64,000 nucleotides of DNA from Roseiarcus sp963779095 (lineage in GTDB: Bacteria > Pseudomonadota > Alphaproteobacteria > Rhizobiales > Beijerinckiaceae). The DNA lies in NCBI GenBank assembly GCA_963779095.1, contig CAVZWU010000022.1, forward strand, positions 1-64,000. Direction: 5' to 3'. Below, in pieces: positions 46,635 to 55,896 of the stretch. Both the position numbers and the translations under genes were made by a program. A model generated the notes under the pieces. It was not told where the DNA came from and did no database searches. It worked only from the letters and a program-made list of their open reading frames with translations. The stretch's first letter is position 1. Each line of letters opens with the position of its first letter.

Positions 46635-48069
46635 TCAAGACCAGTTCGGCGGGCGCGGGGAATTGAGCCGGCTCGTCCGCCGCGGGCAAGGTGAGACGGA
46701 CGCGAAGCCCGGGCCGATTGTCCTCGAGCTCGACCGATCCGCCGTGCATGCGGGCGACCGCCGCGGCGAGCGAGAGACCGAGCCCGGAGCCGGGCCGCGA
46801 CCGCGACCCTTCGAGCCGCACGAACCGGTCGAGCACGCGCGCCCGGTCCGCCGGAGCAACTCCCGGACCCCGGTCGGCGACGGTCAGGAGGACGGACTGG
46901 CCGACCCGCTCTGCGGTAATGACCACGTCGGGCTTCATCTCGGCTTCTGCCGACTCCTTGTTCGGCGCGCCGTATTTGATGGCGTTATCCACGAGATTGG
47001 CGATCGCCTGGCCGATCAGCTCGCGATTGCCGCGAACCTTGAGGCCGGTCCTCGCATGGACGGTCAACGCCAGGCCCTCTTCTTCGGCGATCGGCTCATA
47101 AAGCTCGGCGACGCTCATCGCCGCCTCGCCGACGTCGACCGGCTGAAGCGGCCCAAGATCGCCGCCCGCTTCCGCGCGCGCGATCAACAGGAGCGCGTTG
47201 AAAATCCGGATCAGCCCGTCCGATTCCTCGATCGTCTTCTCCAGCCCCTGGCGATAGGCAGCAGCATCCCCGCCGAACGCGAGCGCGGCTTCGGCGTGAT
47301 TGCGCAGGCGGGTGAGCGGCGTGCGCAAATCGTGCGCGATGTTGTCGGAAACCTCCCGCAGGCCCTCCATCAGCTCGGAGATCCGCCCCAGCATCTCGTT
47401 GAGGCCTTCCGCCAGCCGGTCCAATTCGTCACCTGAGCCGGACACCGGCAGGCGGCGCGTGAGATCGCCGGCCATGATGCCTTGAGCTGACGTGTTCATG
47501 TCATCGATGCGCTTGAGCACGCGGCGGGCGACGAACAGCGCGCCCGCCGCCCCGAGCGCGGCGAAGAACACCAATGAAATCGCCAGCGCGCGCACCATCA
47601 CCTTGCCGATGCGAGCCCGGTCGCCGAGGTCGTGCCCGATCAAGAGCCTGAAGCCGCCGGGCAGGATATAGACACCCACCAGCGCCTCTCGCCCGCGCTC
47701 GCTACTGCCGGTGCCGCGATAGAAGATGGGCACGAAACCGGGATGCAACAACACTTCAGCGGGGATCTGCTCGACATTGCCGGCGAGCGGCTCGCCGATT
47801 GGGTTGGTGAGCAGGTAAAGCGAGGCGCCGGGTTCGCGCTTGCGCGCCTCGATGACAGCGTAGAGCCGTCTTATCCCGGCGTTGTCGAAGGTGTCGATGA
47901 GGCCCTTGGCTTCCGCGTCGACGGTGCGCGCGATCTCCTTGTCCACGACCGACTCGACCTGCCAGGCGATGATATAGAGGACTACGCCGGAGCCGACCGC
48001 GCTGAGCACGAGAATCGCCAGCGCTAGGCGAAAAGCGGTTGCGCCAAAGAGCTTACCGAGCGCCGTCAC
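46615..48069 (-). CDS. Membrane sensor histidine kinase (OmpR-partner type)
   Basis: 484 residues. TM1 (FRLALAILVLSAVGSGVVLYII, residues about 12-33), a periplasmic sensor of about 130 residues, TM2 (ALAISLVFFAALGAAGALFVA), a HAMP segment, the H-box SDNIAHDLRTPLTRLRNHAE with the phosphorylated His, the N-box AIANLVDNAIKYGAP, then G1 VADRGPGVAP and G2 RPGSGLGLSLAAAVA. It overlaps the response regulator upstream by 17 bases and the 5' end of the glnE pseudogene by 20 bases. With the HtrA protease gene next door, an envelope-stress role is possible. Confidence 0.92.
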   Translation of the reverse strand: MTALGKLFGATAFRLALAILVLSAVGSGVVLYIIAWQVESVVDKEIARTVDAEAKGLIDTFDNAGIRRLYAVIEARKREPGASLYLLTNPIGEPLAGNVEQIPAEVLLHPGFVPIFYRGTGSSERGREALVGVYILPGGFRLLIGHDLGDRARIGKVMVRALAISLVFFAALGAAGALFVARRVLKRIDDMNTSAQGIMAGDLTRRLPVSGSGDELDRLAEGLNEMLGRISELMEGLREVSDNIAHDLRTPLTRLRNHAEAALAFGGDAAAYRQGLEKTIEESDGLIRIFNALLLIARAEAGGDLGPLQPVDVGEAAMSVAELYEPIAEEEGLALTVHARTGLKVRGNRELIGQAIANLVDNAIKYGAPNKESAEAEMKPDVVITAERVGQSVLLTVADRGPGVAPADRARVLDRFVRLEGSRSRPGSGLGLSLAAAVARMHGGSVELEDNRPGLRVRLTLPAADEPAQFPAPAELVLNDRSAG

Positions 48070-48745
48070 GTATCATGTAACCGGCGCCGCGAACGGTGTT
48101 GAGGAGCGGCGCGTCAAAATCGCGGTCGATCTTGGCCCGCAGGCGCGATACGTGCACATCGATCACATTGGTCTGCGGATCGAAGTGATAGTCCCACACA
48201 TGCTCGAGCAGCATGGTGCGCGTGACCACCTTGCCGGCGTTCTGCATCAGATATTCCAGGAGCCGGAATTCGCGCGGCTGGAGCACGATTTCCTCGGCCC
48301 GGCGGGTGACCTTGTGGGAGAGCCGGTCAAGCATCAGGTCGGCGACCCTCAGCACCGTCTCCTCCGGCGCGCCCTTGGGGCCGCGACGCGACAGCGCCTC
48401 GACACGGGCCAAAAGCTCGGAGAACGCATAAGGCTTCGCCAGATAATCATCGCCCCCGGCGCGCAGACCCTTGACCCGGTCGTCGACTTGTCCGAGCGCG
48501 GAGAGGATCAGGACCGGCGTCTCGTTATCTTGTTTGCGCAGCGCCCCGACCAGCGTGAGGCCGTCCATTTTCGGCAACATGCGATCGACGATGGCGACGT
48601 CATAGCCGCCTTCGAGCGCCAGATCGTATCCGGTGAGGCCGTCATTGGCCTGGTCCACGACATGCCCCGCTTCGCGAAACGCCTTGGCGAGATACTGCGC
48701 CGCGTCCCGGTCGTCTTCGATGATGAGGATGCGCATGTCAGACAT
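48053..48745 (-). CDS. OmpR/PhoB-family response regulator
   Basis: About 230 residues from ATG 48745 (MSDMRILIIEDDRDAAQYL); the frame upstream to 48931 is not protein-like. Receiver domain: acidic pair EDD, phospho-Asp in VAIVDRMLPKMDG, Lys in DYLAKPYAFSELLAR. The winged-helix C-terminal domain begins EETVLRVADLMLDRLSH and includes DPQTNVIDVHVSRLRAKI. It pairs with the histidine kinase downstream (overlapping reading frames). HtrA lies 220 bases upstream on the same strand and may be a target or an earlier gene in the operon. Confidence 0.92.
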   Translation of the reverse strand: MSDMRILIIEDDRDAAQYLAKAFREAGHVVDQANDGLTGYDLALEGGYDVAIVDRMLPKMDGLTLVGALRKQDNETPVLILSALGQVDDRVKGLRAGGDDYLAKPYAFSELLARVEALSRRGPKGAPEETVLRVADLMLDRLSHKVTRRAEEIVLQPREFRLLEYLMQNAGKVVTRTMLLEHVWDYHFDPQTNVIDVHVSRLRAKIDRDFDAPLLNTVRGAGYMIRDGAR

Positions 48746-48968
48746 ATAGCGAATCCCGGGCGCTAAGGCCAAAAAAAGGAATGGCGGCAGGTCCTCGGGG
48801 GGCTTGATAGGGACCTGCCGCCACCTTGTCGGAGTCGCGCGGGCGGGGATATGTGCGACGCCGACTTGGGCGGAAGAGCGCGCTTTGCGCCGGGCCGGGG
48901 ACGAGCCCATAAACTCTTCCGTCCATTTCATTTCGGCGTCCTACGGCGAACCGTGGGACGCCGGGTAA

Positions 48969-50462
48969 CTAGGACGCGCGCGCTGGCAGCGTCAGATAAT
49001 GCTCCCCATCGTTGGACTTGACGCGTACGAGAACCGACTTCTTGCCATCCGACTTCGCGGCGTCGATCGCGGAGACGACCTCGGACGGCCGGCTGACCTG
49101 CTTGCCGGCGACCTCGAGGATCACGTCGCCCTTCTTCAGGCCCTTGTCCGCCGCCGCGCCGTCAGGATCGACTTCCGCGACGACCACGCCTTCCTGTCCA
49201 TGCGCAGGGCGCAGGGTCAGGCCGAGCCTGGCCAGTTCTGAGGCTCCGTTGTCGTCCGAGCCGCGTGCATCCGCGCTCGCCGTCTTGTCGGCCGGCATGG
49301 TTCCAAGCGTCACGTCGAGGGTCATCGGAGAGCCGTTGCGGACGAGCGTTAGCTTGACCGTCTTCTTCGGCCCGAGCGCCGCGATCCGGCGGGCGAGATC
49401 GTGCGGATCGGAGACCGTCTCGCCATTGACCGCGGTGATCACGTCGCCGCTCTTAACGCCGGCGGCTGCCGCCGGCGAGTCCTTCTGCGCCGCCGCGACC
49501 AGCGCGCCGGACGCGTTCTTGAGGCCGAGGTCGTCGGCCAAATCCTGCGTCACATTCTGAATCTGGACGCCGATCCAGCCGCGGGTGACCGCGCCATTCT
49601 CCTTGAGCTGCTGCACGACGTTCTGGACGACGTCGCTGGCGATGGCGAAGCCGATGCCGACGCTACCGCCGGAGGGCGAGAAGATCGCGGTGTTGACGCC
49701 CACCACCTGGCCCTCGGCGTTGAAGGTCGGGCCGCCGGAGTTGCCGTGATTGACCGGGGCGTCGATCTGCAGGAAGTCGTCATATGGCCCTGAGCCGATG
49801 TCACGTCCGCGCGCCGAGACGATGCCCGCTGTCACCGTTCCGCCGAGGCCGAACGGGTTGCCGACCGCGATCACCCAGTCGCCGACGCGCGGCGCGTGAG
49901 GGGCGAACGTGACATAAGGGAAGTCGCTCCCCTGAGCCTTCAACAGGGCAAGATCGGTCTTGGTGTCGACGCCGATCACCTTGGCGGGCATGGTCTTGCC
50001 GTCGGAGGTGGTGATGGTCACGTCGGTAGCGTGGTCGACGACATGGTCATTGGTGACGATGTAGCCGTCGGACGAAATGAAGAAGCCGGACCCCTGCGCC
50101 CGGGAGAAATGATGGCGCGGGGCGTGATCGCCGTCGCCGTTGTCATCGGGCATGCCGAAGTGGCGGAAGAAATGATAGAACGGGCTGTTCTTCGGGATAT
50201 CGGGCAAACCCGGGATGCCGTCCGAGTCCTCGTCATCGACCGGGTCGGCGTCGGTAAGCTTGACCTTGACCGAAACCACCGCCGGCTTCACCCGATCGAC
50301 AACGTCGGCGAACGAGGCAGGGCCGGCGGGGACTTGCGCGGTTGTGGCCTCAGCGGAAACGGGAATGACAGAGGTTTCGAACGCGACGCCGCCGAGGGCG
50401 GCGAGCGCCACCGCGCCGAGAAGCGCCGCGCGGAAGGAATAAAGGGGTCGATCCAACGACAT
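48969..50462 (-). CDS. Periplasmic serine protease of the HtrA/DegP family
   Basis: About 497 residues from ATG 50462 (MSLDRPLYSFRAALLGAVAL), with a signal sequence. The trypsin-like domain has His in YIVTNDHVVDHATD, Asp in TKTDLALLK and Ser in HGNSGGPTFN. Two PDZ domains follow (RGWIGVQIQNVTQDLA and RLGLTLRPAHGQEGV regions). The DADPVDDEDSDGIPGLPD acidic linker is typical of alphaproteobacterial members. It refolds or degrades misfolded envelope proteins. The two-component pair downstream suggests envelope-stress control. Confidence 0.94.
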   Translation of the reverse strand: MSLDRPLYSFRAALLGAVALAALGGVAFETSVIPVSAEATTAQVPAGPASFADVVDRVKPAVVSVKVKLTDADPVDDEDSDGIPGLPDIPKNSPFYHFFRHFGMPDDNGDGDHAPRHHFSRAQGSGFFISSDGYIVTNDHVVDHATDVTITTSDGKTMPAKVIGVDTKTDLALLKAQGSDFPYVTFAPHAPRVGDWVIAVGNPFGLGGTVTAGIVSARGRDIGSGPYDDFLQIDAPVNHGNSGGPTFNAEGQVVGVNTAIFSPSGGSVGIGFAIASDVVQNVVQQLKENGAVTRGWIGVQIQNVTQDLADDLGLKNASGALVAAAQKDSPAAAAGVKSGDVITAVNGETVSDPHDLARRIAALGPKKTVKLTLVRNGSPMTLDVTLGTMPADKTASADARGSDDNGASELARLGLTLRPAHGQEGVVVAEVDPDGAAADKGLKKGDVILEVAGKQVSRPSEVVSAIDAAKSDGKKSVLVRVKSNDGEHYLTLPARAS

Positions 50463-50569
50463 TAACAGCTCCGAGCATCTTTTTTCGGGTATCGCCGCGG
50501 AGACTGTCCCCCGCTGCCTCACTTAGGACAATGCGCCCGGTCGCCTAAACGCGCGATGGCGCGAACATG

Positions 50570-50775
50570 AAAGCTTGGTAATGTCGCTGCGCTATCCTTC
50601 TCGCTCCGGGAGAAGGTGGCCCTCATAGGGATACGGAGGGACGCCGGTCCTTCCGTACGGGCTATGGGGCGTCTGGACGAACGCCCGTCATTCAGGACAG
50701 GCTAGGGGCGCCGGCGAGGGGAGAGGCGCGCGCAAACCCCTCACCCCCAACCCCTCTCCCAGCAGGCGAGGGGAG
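50570..50775. repeat. Intergenic dispersed repeat region
   Basis: Contains gctccgggagaaggtggccc and the block ccctcacccccaacccctct followed by cccagcaggcgagggga. These are widespread intergenic repeats of proteobacteria that flank or form hairpins. No ORF is supported. It separates htrA from rpmF. Confidence 0.5.
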
Positions 50776-50782
50776 TCGCCGC

Positions 50783-50977
50783 TCAGGCGTCGGCGGTCTT
50801 CGACTTCGGCTTCAGAACCTGGCGGCCCCGGTACATGCCGCTCTTGAGGTCGATATGGTGTGGGCGGCGCAATTCGCCCGAATCCTTGTCTTCGACATAA
50901 GACGAGGCTTTCAGCGCATCGGCCGAGCGGCGCATGCCGCGGCGCGAGGGCGAGGTTTTGCGTCTGGGGACGGCCAT
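50783..50977 (-). CDS. rpmF: 50S ribosomal protein L32
   Basis: 64 residues, the normal length. MAVPRRKTSPSRRGMRRSAD at the start and RRPHHIDLKSGMYRGRQVL in the second half are the alphaproteobacterial L32 form, which lacks the zinc-binding Cys set of some other bacteria. A ribosome-binding site (ggag) precedes the ATG at 50977. Confidence 0.96.
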   Translation of the reverse strand: MAVPRRKTSPSRRGMRRSADALKASSYVEDKDSGELRRPHHIDLKSGMYRGRQVLKPKSKTADA

Positions 50978-51079
50978 GGAAAAAACTCCGAACGGAAGCG
51001 GGCTTACACGGCCCGGAAATTCATGAAGGCGCGGCTCTTACACGCAATTCTGCCCGGGCGCCAGCCCCAATCGTCGGCC

Positions 51080-51586
51080 TCAGGCCGCGCCGCGGGTCTC
51101 GAACGCGGCGAAGGCGATCGCCTCGCGCGGCGCGCGATTGGCCCACAGCACGAACTGGAACGCCTGGTAATAGGTCTCGCAGGCATCGAGCGCCGCCTTG
51201 ACCACCGCGCCGCATTGCGCGTCGCTCGCGCCCGCGCCCCCGGCGAGGCACAAAGCGTGGCGAAACATCACCACGTCCTGCAGGCTCCACTGGTCGAAAT
51301 GCCCGAGCCACAGTTGTTCATTGATCAGTTGCGTCAGTTCGCCGATCGCCGCCCGCTTATGCGGCGGCGCCTTCAAGTCGAACGAACAGCTCACATGCAG
51401 CGATTCGAGGTCCGGGAGCCAGGTGAAGGCGACATCGTAATTGGCGAACCGGCCGGAGACGAGGATCGAAATCTCGTCCGTCTCAGCGCGGTCGAAGGCC
51501 CAGTCGTTGACGGAGGCCAGCCGCTCGACCACGTCGACGGGATGCTCGCGACGCTCGTCGGCGCTCGTTTCGATGAAGGTCATCAA
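51080..51586 (-). CDS. YbjN domain protein
   Basis: 168 residues. HPVDVVERLASVNDWAFDRA, EISILVSGRFANYDVAFTWL and LHVSCSFDLKAPPHKRAAIG follow the YbjN pattern, a fold related to type III secretion chaperones. The function in alphaproteobacteria is unsettled. Start ATG 51586; a second Met directly follows. No operon partner is evident. Confidence 0.8.
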   Translation of the reverse strand: MMTFIETSADERREHPVDVVERLASVNDWAFDRAETDEISILVSGRFANYDVAFTWLPDLESLHVSCSFDLKAPPHKRAAIGELTQLINEQLWLGHFDQWSLQDVVMFRHALCLAGGAGASDAQCGAVVKAALDACETYYQAFQFVLWANRAPREAIAFAAFETRGAA

Positions 51587-51796
51587 CAGGTCTTTCGGCG
51601 GGATCGAGGGACGAAGCAGCCGGGTCGGCCCAAGGCGATTCAGAGAGCGGGCGGCCCGAAGACAACCTTGCTGATTCGCACGCGTTCGTAAACCGAAGAC
51701 CTCAAGGGGTCCACAAAAACAGTAAACGGAATCAAGACTCTGCTAACGGCGAGGCTTCCTTAACGGCAAGGCTTCCTTAACGGAACGCGAGTCCGA

Positions 51797-52057
51797 TCAA
51801 GGCCTTGGCTCGCCAAGCTTCGCCTCAAGCGCAGCCACTCTTGCGGCAAGCTTCTCGTTCTCGTCGCGCGCTTTGGCCGCCATCTCCTTGACCGCCTCGA
51901 ATTCCTCGCGGGCGACGACGTTCATGCCGGCCATCATCCGCTCCATCTGCGCCCGGGCGAAGGTTTGCGCCTCGCGCTTCGCGCCGTCGGCGAGGCCAGC
52001 AGCGTCGGTCATGAGGCGCGAAAGATCGTCGAAAAAGCGGCTGTTGGTCTGCGGCAT
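51797..52057 (-). CDS. ubiK: Ubiquinone biosynthesis accessory factor UbiK
   Basis: 86 residues from ATG 52057 (MPQTNSRFFDDLSRLMTDAA). The amphipathic N-terminal helix, GLADGAKREAQTFARAQMER, and the C-terminal coiled coil (FEAVKEMAAKARDENEKLAA) match UbiK/YqiC. UbiK helps the soluble ubiquinone-synthesis complex contact lipids. Divergent from the alcohol dehydrogenase gene. Confidence 0.88.
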   Translation of the reverse strand: MPQTNSRFFDDLSRLMTDAAGLADGAKREAQTFARAQMERMMAGMNVVAREEFEAVKEMAAKARDENEKLAARVAALEAKLGEPRP

Positions 52058-52226
52058 GGGTTTAGGCTCCGGGCGGCGCCCGCACGAGGCCGAAGCGGGC
52101 TTGACCGTCATGTGGCGCGGGGGCATTCGCGGCGCAAGGGCGGCTCCCCGCCGGTCGATTTTTCCGGTTGCCCCGCCCGGCGATCTCGCCCAGCATCGGG
52201 CGTTCCCGGTTCCAGAGACACGAGCA

Positions 52227-53354
52227 ATGCGCATCCAAGCCGCCGTTCTTCGCCAGCCCGGCCTCCCTCCGCCTTACGCGGAGTCGAAGCCGCTCGAAAT
52301 CACCGAGCTCGAGCTTGACCCGCCCGGCCGCGGCGAAGTCCTGGTCAAGATGGCGGCGGCGGGCCTGTGCCATTCGGATCTCTCGGTGATCGACGGTTCG
52401 CGCCCAAGGCCCGTCCCCATGGCGCTTGGCCATGAGGCGGCGGCGGTCGTCGAGCAGGTGGGCGACGGGGTCACCGACCTCGTCGTCGGGGACCACGTCG
52501 TGCTGGTGTTCGTCCCGAGCTGCGGCCGCTGCGGCCCCTGCGCTGCGGGACGTCCCGCGCTGTGCGAGCCGGGAGCGAAGGCGAACGCCGCCGGAACGCT
52601 TCTTTCCGGCGAGCGGCGGCTTTCGTTCCATGCCGAGCCGGTCAACCACCTTCTCGGGGTCTCGGCCTTCGCCACCCATGCGGTGGTGGCGCGCGAATCC
52701 TGCGTCAAGATCGACCCCGACCTGCCGCTCGAACTGGCCGCTTTGTTCGGCTGCGCGGTGCTCACGGGCGTCGGCGCGGTGGTCAACACCGCCAAGGTCG
52801 AGCCGGGCCAGTCGGTCGCGGTGGTGGGCCTGGGGGGCGTGGGGCTGAGCGTGGTGCTCGGCGCGCGGCTCGCCGGCGCGCGCCAGATCGTCGCCGTCGA
52901 TCTCTCTGACGACAAGCTCGCCTTCGCGACGAAACTCGGGGCGACGCAGACGGTGAACGCGCGCTCGAACGACGCGGTCGGCGAAATCAGACGGATCTCC
53001 GGCAACGGCGTCGATGTCGCGTTCGAGATGGCGGGCTCCGTTCCGGCGCTCGAGCTCGCCTATGCCGTGACCGCCCGCGGCGGCGCGACCGTGACCGCCG
53101 GGCTTCCTCATCCGGACAAGCGCATGAGTCTTTCGCCGCTTGCTCTGGTCGCCGAGGAGCGGACCCTCAAGGGCTCCTATGTCGGCTCGTCGGCTCCGCA
53201 GCGCGACGTGCCGCGCATGATCGCCCTCTTTCGCGCCGGCCGCCTGCCGGTCGACCAGCTTCTCACCCATCGCCTGAAGCTCGAGGAGATCAACGAAGGC
53301 TTCGACCGGCTGCGCGAGGGCGTCGGGGTGAGGCAGGTCATTCTGTTCGAATAG
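52227..53354 (+). CDS. Zinc-dependent alcohol dehydrogenase (MDR superfamily)
   Basis: 375 residues from ATG 52227; a longer frame upstream is antisense to ubiK. Catalytic zinc ligands: Cys in AAAGLCHSDLS and His in ALGHEAAAVVE. The structural zinc loop has CGRCGPCAAGRPALC. The Rossmann motif is VVGLGGVGLSVVLGARLAGA. Type III (class III-like) alcohol or aryl-alcohol dehydrogenase; the substrate is unknown. A broken copy of its 3' part is detectable near 55186-55245. Confidence 0.9.
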   Translation: MRIQAAVLRQPGLPPPYAESKPLEITELELDPPGRGEVLVKMAAAGLCHSDLSVIDGSRPRPVPMALGHEAAAVVEQVGDGVTDLVVGDHVVLVFVPSCGRCGPCAAGRPALCEPGAKANAAGTLLSGERRLSFHAEPVNHLLGVSAFATHAVVARESCVKIDPDLPLELAALFGCAVLTGVGAVVNTAKVEPGQSVAVVGLGGVGLSVVLGARLAGARQIVAVDLSDDKLAFATKLGATQTVNARSNDAVGEIRRISGNGVDVAFEMAGSVPALELAYAVTARGGATVTAGLPHPDKRMSLSPLALVAEERTLKGSYVGSSAPQRDVPRMIALFRAGRLPVDQLLTHRLKLEEINEGFDRLREGVGVRQVILFE

Positions 53355-53367
53355 GCTGCCGCCGCGC

Positions 53368-54809
53368 TCAGGGCAGGTAGGCTCCGAGGTCAGGCGAAGC
53401 GGCGCTGCGGACATGGCCCAGAATGTCGGTCGCCGGCATAAGCGTCGCATTGCCAGTCCTGATCGCTGGATTTGTCGAGGCCGTTCCCTTCAAGACAAGA
53501 TTGTATTGCGCCGTGCCGGTGCTGAACGTCACGAAGAGCGTCGGCGCGGTGTAGGCCGTCTGGTCGAGACTTAAATTGTGATCCAGCTCGACATACGGAT
53601 TGGCCGTATGGCTGCAAAAGCTTTCCGTGATCGGACAATTCCCGCTTGCCGCCGCGGTCGCGGCGATCAGAGGCGCAATGTTATTGCGGACGATGACATT
53701 GCTGGTCGTTCCACCCTCGTGGGTTGTCCCGCCGGCCGTGATCCAAGTCGCCCCCGAGTACATCCAATAGGCCGCGGATTGAGAGACGCCGTTGAGTGGA
53801 ATGTTCATCACGGTGTTATTGATAATATGGAGCCCGTTGACGCCAGCTATGGTGATTCCGGCGAGACCGCTCGTAAGGACGACGTTGTTCGTAAGCGAGA
53901 CGTTCTGCCAGAAGCCGTCGAAGATCGAGATCCCCTGCATGCCGACGGCCAGAGGGAGATTTGTAGCGGTCTGACTCTGAATATAATTGCTGTCGATAAC
54001 GACGTTTCTATTGGTGATGCCGAGCTTATCGTTCCAGTTCCAGCCCTGAATTCCGTCGTTATGAATGCATTTTGACTGGCAGATATCCAGCGCGTTGGTG
54101 ATATGATTGCCATGGATGATGATGTTGGTCGCCGAATGGTCAATGCCGTCTCCGGCGAAATGATCGATCGTATTGCCCGCGACCATATAGTTTTGTCCGT
54201 GTGTTCCGACCTGATCGCCGCCGACATAAATTGCGTTAAATACGTTTTGAATTTTGTTGCTGTTCAGGGCGAGGCAATAATCTTGAGAGGCGTTCACGCC
54301 GTCGCTGGGCGCAACCGCAGGGTCGATGGCCGTCTCATTGGTCGTCTCGGCCTTCCATGGGAAAGCGGCGGAAGTCGCTTCGACGATGTTGTTCTCGAAC
54401 ACGACGTTATTGCTCGAAGCCAGGTTGACGAGAATACCGCCGGGCGATTTCGACCGGACGCCGTTCGCGTTGATGGTCAGCCCCGAGAAGACCATGTGGC
54501 TCACCGAATTGACCGCAAGAGATGACAAGACCGGCGTCTGTCCCGGACCCGCTTTGATTGTAAGAAATTGCGAATACGATCGGTTCGAAATGCTGACCGC
54601 GCCATAGGCGCCCGAATTCAGATAGATAACGTCGCCCGCCGCCGCGGCGCTAAGAATTGAACTGAAGGTGGTGGGCGTCGCGGTGAGCGTTTTTACGAAC
54701 GTCGCGGGGGCGCCGCGCAGCCCGCGTAAACCCCCGCCGCCAGGGCAGGGGTTTCCAACATAGCGAGCAAGGCAAAGGGAAAAATAGCGAAGCGCAAGTC
54801 AACCTTCAC
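53368..54809 (-). pseudogene. Secreted right-handed parallel beta-helix protein, one frameshift
   Basis: Start GTG 54809 is supported by ggagg five bases upstream; the signal peptide VDLRFAIFPFALLAMLETPA ends in ALA. The frame then shifts near 54718, in a run of C, to TFVKTLTATPTTFSSILSAA, which enters the beta-helix (DVIYLNSGAYGAVSI). Repeats of the NNVV…NN, GITIAGVNGLHIINNTVMNI type run to the stop at 53368-53370. Length after repair is about 480 residues. Such solenoids occur in polysaccharide-modifying or binding proteins; no catalytic site is assigned. Less GC-rich than the neighbours. It follows the alcohol dehydrogenase gene, on the other strand. Confidence 0.72.
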
Positions 54810-54889
54810 CGCATCCTCCGTAGAATCTGGTCGCACCCAGAGAAGTCTGGACATTCGATACTCCGATGTATTTAGGGTCAAAGTCATTA

Positions 54890-55185
54890 TACAGCTATAG
54901 ATTAGACTATAGTTGAGACTCAGTTCATTTATATCGAATTATCCCAGATCTCCCCAGCGTCAGCATTCCTTATAGCTCTTATTCTCTTACCGCGATACCA
55001 CCAATTAGTGGAGGATGTCGGGATGAATGAAGATTTACACGCTGAGCAGGGGCTTCTCGACGCTGCCGTTCGGAACGCTGCTTAAACCTGATCGGGCTGT
55101 GCTTGAAGGGTTCAACGTGCAGCCGGCGCCGAGGAACGCGCGCTGAAAGAATTACTAAGAGCTCATCCGGCACGACCCGACGAGG
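54890..55185. other. AT-rich gene-free stretch upstream of the beta-helix gene
   Basis: About 300 bases with much lower GC content than the window, no supported ORF, and no clear repeat. Probably contains the promoter of the beta-helix gene; no -35/-10 pair stood out. Confidence 0.35.
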
Positions 55186-55245
55186 TGCCGCGCACGATCG
55201 GCCTTCAGCGCCGGCCGCCAGTCGACCAGGTTCTCACCCGTGCGT
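55186..55245 (+). pseudogene. Decayed fragment of the alcohol dehydrogenase 3' region
   Basis: gaggtgccgcgcacgatcgg … ggccgccagtcgaccaggtt … ctcaccc matches 53205-53275 of the dehydrogenase gene (VPRMIALFRAGRLPVDQLLT) with small indels and substitutions. It is in the same orientation as the intact gene, 1.9 kb away. Confidence 0.6.
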
Positions 55246-55334
55246 GCCCGGGATTTCGGTCAGCCATGCCGCATGAAGGCCGCCAGAGCCTCGACCGAGG
55301 CGCATAAGCGCGCTTCGCCCGCTTGATGATGGGT

Positions 55335-55405
55335 GGAGAGAGCCGATCCGCGCCGTGGCCGCCTCAGAAGCCTTGAGCGTCCGCCGGGTGCAGCCAACCG
55401 CGAGA
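55335..55405 (+). pseudogene. Decayed fragment of the downstream helix-turn-helix gene
   Basis: gatccgcgccgtggccgcct and gccttgagcgtccgccgggt, followed by gcagcca, matches 55978-56045 (SIRAIAASETLSVRRVQQIV) in the same orientation, 645 bases upstream. One frame reads AVAASEALSVRRVQPTAR. Confidence 0.55.
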
Positions 55406-55413
55406 AGCGGAGC

Positions 55414-55725
55414 TCATTTCGGCTGCGGCGCGGGAGCGCCGCCCGAAGTCCCTGGCGGCGGAACCACGTTCGGATCTCGGGTCTTCGGCGCCGGCTTCTG
55501 GATGCCTGGATCCACCTCTTTCGGGTGGATGACGCCGTTCGACTGGTTCAGCTCCTTGCTCAGGCTTGGCGCAGTCGCCTTGGCGTCAGGGGTGGTCTTG
55601 GGCGGACCCGAGTCGAGGGGCGCGGTCGGATTCGGCGCCGGGCTGGGCGCCTGGGCGTAGGCCGCGCCGCCGACGAGGATTACGCCGGCGACCAGGGGAC
55701 AAAGTCGTGAAGCGAGGCTCCGCAT
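55414..55725 (-). CDS. Small exported proline-rich protein
   Basis: 103 residues from ATG 55725 (MRSLASRLCPLVAGVILVGG), with a signal peptide cleaved after AAYA. The mature part is Pro-, Ala- and Lys-rich, with GVIHPKEVDPGIQKPAPKTR and a tail VPPPGTSGGAPAPQPK. Similar short exported proteins exist in alphaproteobacteria without known function. Its 3' end meets the decayed repeat fragment. Confidence 0.65.
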   Translation of the reverse strand: MRSLASRLCPLVAGVILVGGAAYAQAPSPAPNPTAPLDSGPPKTTPDAKATAPSLSKELNQSNGVIHPKEVDPGIQKPAPKTRDPNVVPPPGTSGGAPAPQPK

Positions 55726-55896
55726 TGCTCCTGAACGCGCTGAGGGACGGACCGTTCCCTGGGCGGTCGCCAAGCGCGCCCTTAAAGCAAGACCACGATC
55801 CGTTGGGCAGACCGGCCAAGCGCGGAGCTTTTCGACAAATCCTTGGCGGTTGATAGAATAGGCGCTACATTATCTGTTTCGCAGAAAGATCGCCAG

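Noticed and set aside
51873..52226. 118-codon N-terminal extension of the alcohol dehydrogenase
   Set aside because: Antisense to ubiK and without similarity; ATG 52227 starts the family sequence.
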